From Canna indica (taxonomy: Eukaryota; Streptophyta; Magnoliopsida; Zingiberales; Cannaceae), in the NCBI GenBank assembly GCA_034359265.1, contig CP136897.1, positions 30,987,501-31,051,500 on the forward strand: a DNA stretch of 64,000 nucleotides, in the 5' to 3' direction. The position numbers were made by a program, and so were the translations under genes. Below, in pieces: positions 11,681 through 22,293 of the stretch. The number at the start of each line of letters is the position of its first letter. The first letter of the stretch is position 1. Under the pieces are notes generated by a model. It ran no database searches. It was not told where the DNA came from and was given only the letters and a program-made list of their open reading frames with translations.

Positions 11681-11799
11681 AAGGTGCAACACGAGGACTT
11701 CCCACGGGGTCACCCATCCTAGTACTACTCTCGCCCAAGCACGCTTAACTTAGGAGTTCTGATGGGATCCGGTGCGTTAGAGCTGGTATGATCGCACCC
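11681..11799 (-). rRNA. 5S rRNA gene, copy 26
   Basis: Full length, with C95G, G48U and A19U. It corresponds to copy 13. Confidence 0.95.
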
Positions 11800-12164
11800 A
11801 TGATGCAATTCTGATCGTCGGCTAATAAGGGTGAGCGTCCGAGGGATAGCTCGGGGTCATTTTCTTCGTCTCTTCGCGCGCCTTTTAGGCCACGTGAAAA
11901 GCTGAAATCGGACAATAATGCACGGAGTTACGCCCGTTTTAAACGAAAAATAATAATTGAAATGTTATATTTCTTATTTATTTACAAATTTTAATTTTTC
12001 GGATCGGTTGGTCGATCGAGCCGGCCGTAGAGTTTGCGGTGGGCCCCGAGCGGGCGATCGACAGCCAAATTTTATGTCGACGACGTCGTCCGTCCTTAAC
12101 GTTTGGTTAGAAAGATTGGTAAAAAAAATGATCTCGTCGTGCAATCAAATAGGTAGTAAAAAAA

Positions 12165-12283
12165 AAGGTGCAACACGAGGACTTCCCAGGGGGTCACCCA
12201 TCCTAGTACTACTCTCGCCCAAGCACGCTTAACTTAGGAGTTCTGATGGGATCCGGTGCGTTAGTGCTGGTATGATCGCACCC
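12165..12283 (-). rRNA. 5S rRNA gene, copy 27
   Basis: Full length with G48U only. It appears otherwise intact. Confidence 0.96.
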
Positions 12284-12647
12284 ATGATGCAATTCTGATC
12301 GTCGGCTAATAAGGGTGAGCGTCCGAGGGATAGCTCGGGGTCATTTTCTTCGTCTCTTCGCGCGCCTTTTAGTGCCACGTGAAAAGCTGAAATCGGACAA
12401 TAATGCACGGAGTTACGCCCGTTTTAAACGAAAAATAATAATTGAAATGTTATATTTCTTATTTATTTACAAATTTAATTTTTCGGGTCGGTTGGTCGAT
12501 CGAGCCGGCCGTAGAGTTTGCGGTGGGCCCCGAGCGGGCGATCGACAGCCAAATTTTATGTCGACGACGTCGTCCGTCCTTAACGTTTGGTTAGAAAGAT
12601 TGGTAAAAAAAATGATCTCGTCGTGCAATCAAATAGGTAGTAAAAAA

Positions 12648-12766
12648 AAGGTGCAACACGAGGACTTCCCAGGGGGTCACCCATCCTAGTACTACTCTCG
12701 CCCAAGCTCGCTTAACTTCGGAGTTCTGATGGGATCCGGTGCGTTAGTGCTGGTATGATCGCAACC
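12648..12766 (-). rRNA. 5S rRNA gene, copy 28
   Basis: Full length, with U59A and G3U. G3U breaks a helix I pair. Confidence 0.95.
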
Positions 12767-13132
12767 GTCATGCACTTCTGATCGTCGGCTAATAAGGGTG
12801 AGCGTCCGAGGGATAGCTCGGGGTCATTTTCTTCGTCTCTTCGCGCACCTTTTAGCGCCACGTGAAAAGGTGAAATCGGACAATAATGCACGGAGTTACG
12901 CCCGTTTAAAACGAAAAATAATAATTGAAATGTTATATTTCTTATTTATTTATAAATTTTAATTTTTCGGATCGGTTGGTCCATCGAGCCGGCCGTAGAG
13001 GTTGCGGCGGGCCCCGCGCGGGCGATCGACAGCCAAATTTTATGTCGACGACGTCGTCCGTCCTTAACGTTTGGTTAGAAAGAAAGGTAAAAAAAATGAT
13101 CTCGTCATGCAATCAAATAGGTAGTTAAAAAA

Positions 13133-13251
13133 AAGGTGCAACAAGAGGACTTCCCAGGGGGTCACCCATCCTAGTACTACTCTCGCCAAAGCACGCTTAA
13201 CTTTGAAGTTCTGATGGGATCCGGTGCATTAGTGCTGGTATGATCGAACCC
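13133..13251 (-). rRNA. 5S rRNA gene, copy 29 (diverged)
   Basis: Full length but with six changes: G108U, G64U, G48A, C46U, C24U and G5U. G64U lies at the end of the A-box region and G5U disrupts helix I, so function is doubtful. Confidence 0.92.
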
Positions 13252-13617
13252 ATCATGCAATTCTGATCGTCGGCCAATAAGGGTGAGCGTCCGAGGGATA
13301 GCTCGGGGTCATTTTCTTCGTCTCTTCGCGCGCCTTTTAGCGCCACGTGAAAAGCTGAAATCGGACAATAATGCACGGAGTTACGCCCGTTTTAAACGAA
13401 AAATAATAATTGAAATGTTATATTTCTTATTTATTTACAAATTTTAATTTTTCGGATCGGTTGGTCGATCGAGCCGGCGGTAGAGGTTGCGGCGGGCCCT
13501 GCGCGGGCGATCGACAGCCAAATTTTATGTTGACGACGTCGTCCGTCTTTAACGTTTGGTTAGAAAGATTGGTAAAAAAAATGATCTCGTCGTGCAATCA
13601 AATAGGTAGTAAAAAAA

Positions 13618-13736
13618 AAGGTGCAACACGAGGACTTCCCAGGGGGTCACCCATCATAGTACCACTCTCGCCCAAGCACGCTTAACTTCGGAGTTCTGAT
13701 GGGATCCGGTGCGTTAGTGCTGGTATGATCGCACTC
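13618..13736 (-). rRNA. 5S rRNA gene, copy 30
   Basis: Full length, with G81U, A74G and G2A. First gene of the 3,704-bp repeat; its partner is copy 38. Confidence 0.95.
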
Positions 13737-14102
13737 GTCGTGCACTTCTGATCGTCGGCTAATAAGGTTGAGCGTCCGAGGGATAGCTCGGGGTGATTTT
13801 CTTCGTCTCTTCGCGCGCCTTTTAGCGCCACGTGAAAAGATGAAATCGAACAATGATGCACGAAGTTACGCCCGTTTTAAACGAAAAATAATAAATGATA
13901 TGTTATTTTTCTTATTTATTTACAAATTTTAATTTTTCGGGCCGGTTGGTCGAACGAGCCGGCCGTAGAGGTTGCGGCGGGCCCCGCGCGGGTGATCGAC
14001 AGCCAAATTTTATGTCGATGACGTCGTCCGTCCTTAACGTTTGGTTAGAAAGATTGGTAAAAAAAATGATCTCGTCGTGCAATCAAATAGGTAGTAAAAA
14101 AA

Positions 14103-14221
14103 AAGGTGCAACACGAGGACTTCCTAGGGGGTCACCCATCCTAGTACTACTCTCGCCCAAGCACGCTTAACTTCGGAGTTCTGATGGGATCCGGTGCGTT
14201 AGTGCTGGTATGATCGCACCC
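14103..14221 (-). rRNA. 5S rRNA gene, copy 31
   Basis: Full length with G97A only. Its partner is copy 39, which lacks that change. Confidence 0.96.
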
Positions 14222-14587
14222 GTCGTGCACTTCTGATCGTCGGCTAATAAGGTTGAGCGTCCGAGGGATAGCTCGGGGTGATTTTCTTCGTCTCTTCGCG
14301 CGCCTTTTAGCGCCACGTGAAAAGGTGAAATCGGACAATGATGCACGAAGTTACGCCCGTTTTAAACGAAAAATAATAAATGAAATGTTATTTTTCTTAT
14401 TTATTTACAAATTTTAATTTTTCGGGCCGGTTGGTCGATCGAGCCGGCCGTAGAGGTTGCGGCGGGCCCCGCGCGGGCGATCGACAACCAAATTTTATGT
14501 CGATGACGTCGTCCGTCCTTAACGTTTGGTTAGAAAGATTGCTAAAAAAAATGATCTCGTCGTGCAATCAAATAGGTAGTAAAACAA

Positions 14588-14706
14588 AAGGTGCAACACG
14601 AGGACTTCCCAGGGGGTCACCCATCATAGTACTACTCTCGCGCAAGCACGCTAAACTTCAGAGTTCTGATGGGATCCGGTGCGTTAGTGCTGGTATGATC
14701 GCACTC
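14588..14706 (-). rRNA. 5S rRNA gene, copy 32
   Basis: Full length, with G81U, G65C, A54U, C47U and G2A. The terminator is interrupted (TTTTGTTTT). Identical changes occur in copy 40. Confidence 0.94.
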
Positions 14707-15072
14707 GTGATGCAATTCTGATCGTCGGCTAATAAGGGTGAGCGTCCGAGGGATAGCTCGGGGTCATTTTCTTCGTCTCTTGGCGCGCCTTTTAGCGCCA
14801 CGTGAAAAGCTGAAATCGGACAATAATGCACGGAGTTACGCCCGTTTTAAACGAAAAATAATAATTGAAATGTTATATTTCTTATTTATTTACAAATTTT
14901 AATTTTTCGGGTCGGTGGGTCGATCGAGTCGGCCGTAGAGGTGGCGGCGGGTCCCGCGTGGGCGATCGACAGCCAAATTTTATGTCGACGACGTCGTCCG
15001 TCCTTAACGTTTGGTTAGAAAGATTGGTAAAAAAAATGATCTCGTCGTGCAATCGAATAGGTAGTTAAAAAA

Positions 15073-15190
15073 AAGGTGCAACACGAGGACTTCCCAGGGG
15101 TCACCCATCCTAGTACTACTCTCGCCCAAGCACGCTTAAATTCAGAGTTCTGATGAGATCCGGTGCGTTAGTGCTGGTATGATCGCACCC
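15073..15190 (-). rRNA. 5S rRNA gene, copy 33
   Basis: 118 nt, one base short in the 91-95 C run, with G51U, C47U and C35U. The promoter-side part of the gene matches the truncated copies 11 and 37, but here the 5' end and promoter are present. The spacer following its 3' end differs from its partner copy 41. Confidence 0.93.
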
Positions 15191-15556
15191 GTGATGCACA
15201 TCTGATCGTCGGCTAATAAGGGTGAGCGTCCGAGGGATAGCTCGGGGTCATTTTCTTCGTCTCTTCGCGCACCTTTTAGCGCCACGTGAAAAGGTGAAAT
15301 CGGACAATAATGTACGGAGTTACGCCCGTTTAAAACGAAAAATAATAATTGAAATATTATATTTCTTATTTATTTACAAATTTTAATTTTTCGGATCGGT
15401 TGGTCGATCGAGCCGGCCGTAGAGGTTGCGGCGGGCCCCGCGCGGGCGATCGACAGCCAAATTTTATGTCGACGACGTCGTCCGTCCTTAACGTTTGGTT
15501 AGAAAGATTGGTAAAAAAAATGATCTCGTCATGCAATCAAATGGGTAGTAAAAAAA

Positions 15557-15675
15557 AAGGTGCAACACGAGGACTTCCCAGGGGGTCACCCATCCTAGTA
15601 CTACTCTCGCCCAAGCACGCTTAACTTCGGAGTTCTGATGGGATCCGGTGCATTACTGCTGGTATGATCGCACCC
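15557..15675 (-). rRNA. 5S rRNA gene, copy 34
   Basis: Full length, with C24U and C20G. Its partner is copy 42. Confidence 0.95.
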
Positions 15676-16042
15676 GTGATGCAATTCTGATCGTCGGCCA
15701 ATAAGGGTGAGCGTCCGAGGGATAGCTCGGGGTCATTTTCTTCGTCTCTTTGCGCGCCTTTTAGCGCCACGTGAAAAGCTGAAATCGGACAATAATGCAC
15801 GGAGTTACGCCCGTTTTAAACGAAAAATAATAATTGAAATGTTATATTTCTTATTTATTTACAAATTTTAATTTTTCGGATCGGTTGGTCGATCGAGCCG
15901 GCCGTAGAGGTTGCGGAGGGCCCTGCGCGGGCGATCGACAGCCAAATTTTATGTCGACGACGTCGTCCGTCCTTAACGTTTGGTTAGAAAGATTGGTAAA
16001 AAAAATGATCTCGTCGTGCAATCAAATAGGTAGTAAAAAAAA

Positions 16043-16161
16043 AAGGTGCAACACGAGGACTTCCCACGGGGTCACCCATCCTAGTACTACTCTCGCCCAA
16101 GCACGCTTAACTTAGGAGTTCTGATGGGATCCGGTGCGTTAGTGCTGGTATGATTGCACCC
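16043..16161 (-). rRNA. 5S rRNA gene, copy 35
   Basis: Full length, with C95G, G48U and G7A. Its partner is copy 43. Confidence 0.95.
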
Positions 16162-16526
16162 ATGATGCAATTCTGATCGTCGGCTAATAAGGGTGAGCGT
16201 CCGAGGGATAGCTCGGGGTCATTTTCTTCGTCTCTTCGCGCGCCTTTTAGCGCCACGTGAAAAGCTAACATCGGACAATAAGGCACGGAGTTACGCCCGT
16301 TTTAAACGAAAAATAATAATTGAAATGTTATATTTCTTATTTATTTACAAATTTAATTTTTCGGGTCAGTTGGTCGATCGAGCCGGCCGTAGAGTTTGCG
16401 GTGGGCCCCGCGCAGGCGATCGACAGCCAAATTTTATGTCGACGACGTCGTCCGTCCTTAACGTTTGGTTAGAAAGATTGGTAAAAAAAATGATCTCGTC
16501 GTGCAATCAAATAGGTAGTAAAAAAA

Positions 16527-16645
16527 AAGGTGCAACACGAGGACTTCCCACGGGGTCACCCATCCTAGTACTACTCTCGCCCAAGCACGCTTAACTTAGT
16601 AGTTCTGATGGGATCCGGTGCGTTAGTGCTGGTATGATCGCACCC
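16527..16645 (-). rRNA. 5S rRNA gene, copy 36
   Basis: Full length, with C95G, G48U and C46A. Its partner is copy 44. Confidence 0.95.
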
Positions 16646-17011
16646 ATGATGCAATTCTGATCGTCGGCTAATAAGGGTGAGCGTCCGAGGGATAGCTCGG
16701 GGTCATTTTCTTCGTCTCTTCGCGCGCCTTTTATCGCCACGTGAAAAGCTAAAATCGGACAATAATGCACGGAGTTACGCCCGTTTTAAACGAAAAATAA
16801 TAATTGAAATGTTATATTTCTTATTTATTTACAAATTTAATTTTTCGGGTCGGTTGGTCGATCGAGCCGGCCGTAGAGTTTGCGGTGGGCCCCGCGCGGG
16901 CGATCGACAGCCAAATTTTATGTCGACGACGTCGTCCGTCCTTAACGTTTGGTTAGAAAGATTGGTAAAAAAAATGATCTCGTCGTGCAATCAAATTGGT
17001 AGTAAAAAAAA

Positions 17012-17121
17012 AAGGTGCAACACGAGGACTTCCCAGGCGGTCACCCATCCTAGTACTACTATCGCCCAAGCACGCTTAAATTCAGAGTTCTGATGAGATC
17101 CGGTGCGTTAGTGCTGGTATG
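17012..17121 (-). pseudogene. 5S rRNA pseudogene, copy 37 (5' truncated)
   Basis: Positions 10-119 with the same ATG junction as copy 11. Changes are C93G, G70U, G51U, C47U and C35U. Promoter and start site are missing. Confidence 0.93.
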
Positions 17122-17321
17122 TTATTTCTCTTATTTATTTACAAATTTTAATTTTTCGGGTCGGTTGGTCGATCGAGCCGGCCGTAGAGGTTGCGGCGGG
17201 CCCCGCGCGGGCGATCCACAGCCAAATTTTATGTCGACGACGTCGTCCGTCTTTAACGTTTGGTTAGAAAGATTGGTAAAAAAAATGATCTCGTCGTGCA
17301 ATCAAATAGGTAGTAAAAAAA

Positions 17322-17440
17322 AAGGTGCAACACGAGGACTTCCCAGGGGGTCACCCATCATAGTACCACTCTCGCCCAAGCACGCTTAACTTCGGAGTTC
17401 TGATGGGATCCGGTGCGTTAGTGCTGGTATGATCGCACTC
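17322..17440 (-). rRNA. 5S rRNA gene, copy 38
   Basis: Full length, with G81U, A74G and G2A as in copy 30. First gene of the second 3,704-bp repeat. Confidence 0.95.
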
Positions 17441-17762
17441 GTCGTGCACTTCTGATCGTCGGCTAATAAGGTTGAGCGTCCGAGGGATAGCTCGGGGTGA
17501 TTTTCTTCGTCTCTTCGCGCGCCTTTTAGCGCCACGTGAAAAGATGAAATCGAACAATGATGCACGAAGTTACGCCCGTTTTAAACGAAAAATAATAAAT
17601 GATATGTTATTTTTCTTATTTATTTACAAATTTTAATTTTTCGGGCCGGTTGGTCGAACGAGCCGGCCGTAGAGGTTGCGGCGGGCCCCGCGCGGGTGAT
17701 CGACAGCCAAATTTTATGTCGATGACGTCGTCCGTCCTTAACGTTTGGTTAGAAAGATTGGT

Positions 17763-17770
17763 AAAAAAAA
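17763..17770 (-). terminator. Second, back-up T run about 36 bp downstream
   Basis: Representative site for copy 39: eight T on the minus strand, separated from the first run by a conserved segment. It is present after almost every gene with seven to eight T. A read-through RNA would extend about 45 nt beyond 5S. The terminator role is inferred from sequence. Confidence 0.65.
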
Positions 17771-17799
17771 TGATCTCGTCGTGCAATCAAATAGGTAGT

Positions 17800-17808
17800 A
17801 AAAAAAAA
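17800..17808 (-). terminator. First Pol III terminator (T run at gene end)
   Basis: Representative site for copy 39: nine T on the minus strand directly after ACC. Runs of four or more T terminate RNA polymerase III. Length varies from about six to ten across the array, and some copies have interrupted runs. Confidence 0.88.
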
Positions 17809-17925
17809 GGTGCAACACGAGGACTTCCCAGGGGGTCACCCATCCTAGTACTACTCTCGCCCAAGCACGCTTAACTTCGGAGTTCTGATGGGATCCGGTG
17901 CGTTAGTGCTGGTATGATCGCACCC
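17807..17925 (-). rRNA. 5S rRNA gene, copy 39 (reference copy, equals consensus)
   Basis: This copy equals the window consensus at every position and serves as reference. It encodes the 5S rRNA of the cytosolic large ribosomal subunit. The 5' GGGTGC pairs with the 3' GCACC plus the first terminator U to form helix I. The type 1 RNA polymerase III internal control region is visible: A box near 50-64 (AGTTAAGCGTGCTTG), intermediate element near 67-72, C box near 80-90 (AGGATGGGTGA). Upstream are the TATA-like TTATTAG at -29 to -23 and C at -1. The gene ends in a run of nine T. Relative to the common plant sequence as I remember it, position 93 is C rather than U. Gene identity is certain; the exact mature 3' end is not. 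Confidence 0.98.
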
Positions 17926-17960
17926 GTCGTGCACTTCTGATCGTCGGCTAATAAGGTTGA
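17926..17960 (-). promoter_or_regulatory. Upstream promoter of a 5S gene (TATA-like, C at -1)
   Basis: Representative site for copy 39. On the minus strand TTATTAG spans -29 to -23 (17,948-17,954) and the base at -1 is C. Plant 5S genes are known to use a TATA-like element near -28 plus C at -1, together with the internal control region. Nearly every unit keeps it. Variants are CTTATTTG (copies 4, 6, 8), CTTTTTAG (21, 22), CTAATTAG (88, 111) and CATATTAG (101, 102, 129). Confidence 0.75.
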
Positions 17961-18291
17961 GCGTCCGAGGGATAGCTCGGGGTGATTTTCTTCGTCTCTT
18001 CGCGCGCCTTTTAGCGCCACGTGAAAAGATGAAATCGGACAATGATGCACGAAGTTACGCCCGTTTTAAACGAAAAATAATAAATGAAATGTTATTTTTC
18101 TTATTTATTTACAAATTTTAATTTTTCGGGCCGGTTGGTCGATCGAGCCGGCCGTAGAGGTTGCGGCGGGCCCCGCGCGGGCGATCGACAACCAAATTTT
18201 ATGTCGATGACGTCGTCCGTCCTTAACGTTTGGTTAGAAAGATTGCTAAAAAAAATGATCTCGTCGTGCAATCAAATAGGTAGTAAAACAA
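17926..18291 (-). repeat. Reference non-transcribed spacer (366 bp) between copies 40 and 39
   Basis: This spacer illustrates what all the long gene-free stretches hold. On the plus strand, rising from the 5' end of copy 39: promoter region; TCTTCGCGCGCC tract; CACGTG at 18,018-18,023; AT-rich block at about 18,064-18,127; TCGATCGA and GCCGGC palindromes; CCCGCGCGGG at 18,172-18,181; the GACGTC segment; then the two A runs that are the minus-strand terminators of copy 40. In most other units the GACGTC segment is the perfect 12-bp palindrome GACGACGTCGTC. No additional gene is seen in any spacer. Confidence 0.9.
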
Positions 18292-18410
18292 AAGGTGCAA
18301 CACGAGGACTTCCCAGGGGGTCACCCATCATAGTACTACTCTCGCGCAAGCACGCTAAACTTCAGAGTTCTGATGGGATCCGGTGCGTTAGTGCTGGTAT
18401 GATCGCACTC
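18292..18410 (-). rRNA. 5S rRNA gene, copy 40
   Basis: Full length, with G81U, G65C, A54U, C47U and G2A and the interrupted terminator of copy 32. Confidence 0.94.
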
Positions 18411-18775
18411 GTGATGCAATTCTGATCGTCGGCTAATAAGGGTGAGCGTCCGAGGGATAGCTCGGGGTCATTTTCTTCGTCTCTTGGCGCGCCTTTTAGC
18501 GCCACGTGAAAAGCTGAAATCGGACAATAATGCACGGAGTTACGCCCGTTTTAAACGAAAAATAATAATTGAAATGTTATATTTCTTATTTATTTACAAA
18601 TTTAATTTTTCGGGTCGATTGGTCGATCGAGCCGGCCGTAGAGTTTGCGGTGGGCCCCGCGCGGGCGATCGACAGCCAAATTTTATGTCGACGACGTCGT
18701 CCGTCCTTAACGTTTGGTTAGAAAGATTGGTAAAAAAAATGATCTCGTCGTGCAATCAAATTGGTAGTAAAAAAA

Positions 18776-18894
18776 AAGGTGCAACACGAGGACTTCCCAG
18801 GGGGTGACCCATCCTAGTACTACTCTCGCCCAAGCACGCTTAAATTCAGAGTTCTGATGAGATCCGGTGCGTTAGTGCTGGTATGATCGCACCC
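18776..18894 (-). rRNA. 5S rRNA gene, copy 41
   Basis: Full length, with G89C, G51U, C47U and C35U. G89C falls in the C box. It sits where copy 33 sits in the other 3,704-bp repeat, but the flanking spacer is of another type, suggesting a conversion patch. Confidence 0.94.
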
Positions 18895-19260
18895 GTGATG
18901 CACTTCTGATCGTCGGCTAATAAGGGTGAGCGTCCGAGGGATAGCTCGGGGTCATTTTCTTCGTCTCTTCGCGCACCTTTTAGCGCCACGTGAAAAGGTG
19001 AAATCGGACAATAATGTACGGAGTTACGCCCGTTTAAAACGAAAAATAATAATTGAAATATTATATTTCTTATTTATTTACAAATTTTAATTTTTCGGAT
19101 CGGTTGGTCGATCGAGCCGGCCGTAGAGGTTGCGGCGGGCCCCGCGCGGGCGATCGACAGCCAAATTTTATGTCGACGACGTCGTCCGTCCTTAACGTTT
19201 GGTTAGAAAGATTGGTAAAAAAAATGATCTCGTCATGCAATCAAATGGGTAGTAAAAAAA

Positions 19261-19379
19261 AAGGTGCAACACGAGGACTTCCCAGGGGGTCACCCATCCT
19301 AGTACTACTCTCGCCCAAGCACACTTAACTTCGGAGTTCTGATGGGATCCGGTGCATTACTGCTGGTATGATCGCACCC
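19261..19379 (-). rRNA. 5S rRNA gene, copy 42
   Basis: Full length, with C57U, C24U and C20G. C57U is new relative to partner copy 34. Confidence 0.95.
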
Positions 19380-19746
19380 GTGATGCAATTCTGATCGTCG
19401 GCCAATAAGGGTGAGCGTCCGAGGGATAGCTCGGGGTCATTTTCTTCGTCTCTTTGCGCGCCTTTTAGCGCCACGTGAAAAGCTGAAATCGGACAATAAT
19501 GCACGGAGTTACGCCCGTTTTAAACGAAAAATAATAATTGAAATGTTATATTTCTTATTTATTTACAAATTTTAATTTTTCGGATCGGTTGGTCGATCGA
19601 GCCGGCCGTAGAGGTTGCGGAGGGCCCTGCGCGGGCGATCGACAGCCAAATTTTATGTCGACGACGTCGTCCGTCCTTAACGTTTGGTTAGAAAGATTGG
19701 TAAAAAAAATGATCTCGTCGTGCAATCAAATAGGTAGTAAAAAAAA

Positions 19747-19865
19747 AAGGTGCAACACGAGGACTTCCCACGGGGTCACCCATCCTAGTACTACTCTCGC
19801 CCAAGCACGCTTAACTTAGGAGTTCTGATGGGATCCGGTGCGTTAGTGCTGGTATGATTGCACCC
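19747..19865 (-). rRNA. 5S rRNA gene, copy 43
   Basis: Full length, with C95G, G48U and G7A as in copy 35. Confidence 0.95.
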
Positions 19866-20230
19866 ATGATGCAATTCTGATCGTCGGCTAATAAGGGTGA
19901 GCGTCCGAGGGATAGCTCGGGGTCATTTTCTTCGTCTCTTCGCGCGCCTTTTAGCGCCACGTGAAAAGCTAACATCGGACAATAAGGCACGGAGTTACGC
20001 CCGTTTTAAACGAAAAATAATAATTGAAATGTTATATTTCTTATTTATTTACAAATTTAATTTTTCGGGTCAGTTGGTCGATCGAGCCGGCCGTAGAGTT
20101 TGCGGTGGGCCCCGCGCAGGCGATCGACAGCCAAATTTTATGTCGACGACGTCGTCCGTCCTTAACGTTTGGTTAGAAAGATTGGTAAAAAAAATGATCT
20201 CGTCGTGCAATCAAATAGGTAGTAAAAAAA

Positions 20231-20349
20231 AAGGTGCAACACGAGGACTTCCCACGGGGTCACCCATCCTAGTACTACTCTCGCCCAAGCACGCTTAACT
20301 TAGTAGTTCTGATGGGATCCGGTGCGTTAGTGCTGGTATGATCGCACCC
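20231..20349 (-). rRNA. 5S rRNA gene, copy 44
   Basis: Full length, with C95G, G48U and C46A as in copy 36. Confidence 0.95.
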
Positions 20350-20715
20350 ATGATGCAATTCTGATCGTCGGCTAATAAGGGTGAGCGTCCGAGGGATAGC
20401 TCGGGGTCATTTTCTTCGTCTCTTCGCGCGCCTTTTATCGCCACGTGAAAAGCTAAAATCGGACAATAATGCACGGAGTTACGCCCGTTTTAAACGAAAA
20501 ATAATAATTGAAATGTTATATTTCTTATTTATTTACAAATTTAATTTTTCGGGTCGGTTGGTCGATCGAGCCGGCTGTAGAGTTTGCGGTGGGCCCCGCG
20601 CGGGCGATCGACAGCCAAATTTTATGTCGACGACGTCGTCCGTCCTTAACGTTTGGTTAGAAAGATTGGTAAAAAAAATGATCTCGTCGTGCAATCAAAT
20701 TGGTAGTAAAAAAAA

Positions 20716-20825
20716 AAGGTGCAACACGAGGACTTCCCAGGGGGTCACCCATCCTAGTACTACTATCGCCCAAGCACGCTTAAATTCAGAGTTCTGATGA
20801 GATCCGGTGCGTTAGTGCTGGTATG
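20716..20825 (-). pseudogene. 5S rRNA pseudogene, copy 45 (5' truncated)
   Basis: Same truncation as copy 37, with G70U, G51U, C47U and C35U but without C93G. Confidence 0.93.
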
Positions 20826-21025
20826 TTATTTCTCTTATTTATTTACAAATTTTAATTTTTCGGGTCGGTTGGTCGATCGAGCCGGCCGTAGAGGTTGCGG
20901 CGGGCCCCGCGCGGGCGATCCACAGCCAAATTTTATGTCGACGACGTCGTCCGTCCTTAACGTTTGGTTAGAAAGATTGGTAAAAAAAATGATCTCGTCG
21001 TGCAATCAAATAGGTAGTAAAAAAA

Positions 21026-21144
21026 AAGGTGCAACACGAGGACTTCCCAAGGGGTCACCCATCCTAGTACTACTCTCGCCCAAGCACGCTTAACTTCGGA
21101 GTTCTGATGGGATCCGGTGCATTAGTACTGGTATGATCACACCC
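21026..21144 (-). rRNA. 5S rRNA gene, copy 46
   Basis: Full length, with C95U, C24U, C18U and C6U. Confidence 0.95.
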
Positions 21145-21497
21145 GTCATGCAATTCTGATCGTCGGCCAATAAGGGTGAGCGTCCGAGGGATAGCTCGGG
21201 GTCATTTTCTTCGTCTCTTCGCGCGCCTTTTAGCGCCACGTGAAAAGCTGAAATCGGACAATAATGCACGGAGTTACGCTCGTTTTAAACGAAAAATAAT
21301 AATTGAAATGTTATATTTCTTATTTATTTACAAATTTTAATTTTTCGGATCGGTTGGTCGATCGAGCCGGCCGTAGAGGTTGCGGCGGGCCCTGCGCGGG
21401 CGATCGACAGCCAAATTTTATGTCGACTACGTCGTCCGTCCTTAACGTTTGGTAAAAAAAATGATCTCGTCATGCAATCAAATAGGTAGTAAAAAAA

Positions 21498-21616
21498 AAG
21501 GTGCAACACGAGGACTTCCCAGGGGGTCACCCATCCTAGTACTACTCTCGCCCAAGCACGCTTAACTTCGGAGTTCTGATGGGATCCGGTGCATTAGTGC
21601 TGGTATGATCACACCC
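21498..21616 (-). rRNA. 5S rRNA gene, copy 47
   Basis: Full length, with C24U and C6U. The spacer after its 3' end lacks 13 bp next to the second T run, giving a 472-bp unit. Confidence 0.95.
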
Positions 21617-21983
21617 GTGATGCAATTCTGATCGTCGGCCAATAAGGGTGAGCGTCCGAGGGATAGCTCGGGGTCATTTTCTTCGTCTCTTCGCGCGCCT
21701 TTTAGCGCCACGTGAAAAGCTGAAATCGGACAATAATGCACGGAGTTACGCCCGTTTTAAACGAAAAATAATAATTGAAATGTTATATTTCTTATTTATT
21801 TACAAATTTTAATTTTTCGGATCGGTTGTTCGATCGAGTCGGCCGTAGAGGTTGCGGCGGGCCCCGCGCGGGCGATCGACAGCCAAATTTTATGTCGACG
21901 ACGTCGTCCGTCCTTAACTTTTGGTTAGAAAGATTGGTAAAAAAAATGATCTCGTCGTGCAATCAAATTGGTAGTAAAAAAAA

Positions 21984-22093
21984 AAGATACAACACGAGGA
22001 CTTCCCAGTGGGTCACCCATCCTAGTACTACTCTCGCCGTAGCACGCTTAACTTCGGAGTTCTGATGGGATCTGGTGAGTTAGTGCTGGTATG
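21984..22093 (-). pseudogene. 5S rRNA pseudogene, copy 48 (5' truncated)
   Basis: Same junction as copy 11 but a different gene background: C116U, C114U, C94A, G64C, U63A, G30A and G25U. It has therefore either evolved separately for a long time or acquired the deletion by conversion. Confidence 0.92.
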
Positions 22094-22293
22094 TTATTTT
22101 TCTTATTTATTTACAAATTTTAATTTTTCGGGTCGGTTGGTTGATCGAGCCGGCCGTAGAGGTTGCGGCGGGCCCCGCGCGGGCGATCGACAGCCAAATT
22201 TTATGTCGACGACGTCGTCCGTCCTTAACGTTTGGTTAGAAAGATTGGTAAAAAAAATGATCTCGTCGTGCAATCAAATAGGTAGTAGAAAAA

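Larger units (their letters stand above)
9549..11799. repeat. Modified fourth 1,765-bp unit with an extra gene unit
   Basis: Copies 22-26. The truncated gene and the two that follow it match the preceding repeats, but two near-identical C107U genes (22 and 23) replace the single first gene, giving a 2,251-bp offset. Confidence 0.85.
13530..20937. repeat. 3,704-bp eight-gene higher-order repeat, two copies
   Basis: About 13,530-17,233 (copies 30-37) and 17,234-20,937 (copies 38-45). Gene variants, the broken terminator and the truncated gene recur in the same order. The unit around copies 33 and 41 is the main difference. Confidence 0.9.

Noticed and set aside
18064..18127. AT-rich block as a possible tRNA, SINE or transposon remnant
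   Set aside because: It has no A/B box pair of a tRNA or SINE, no terminal inverted repeat and no target-site duplication, and it is present in nearly every unit as ordinary spacer.
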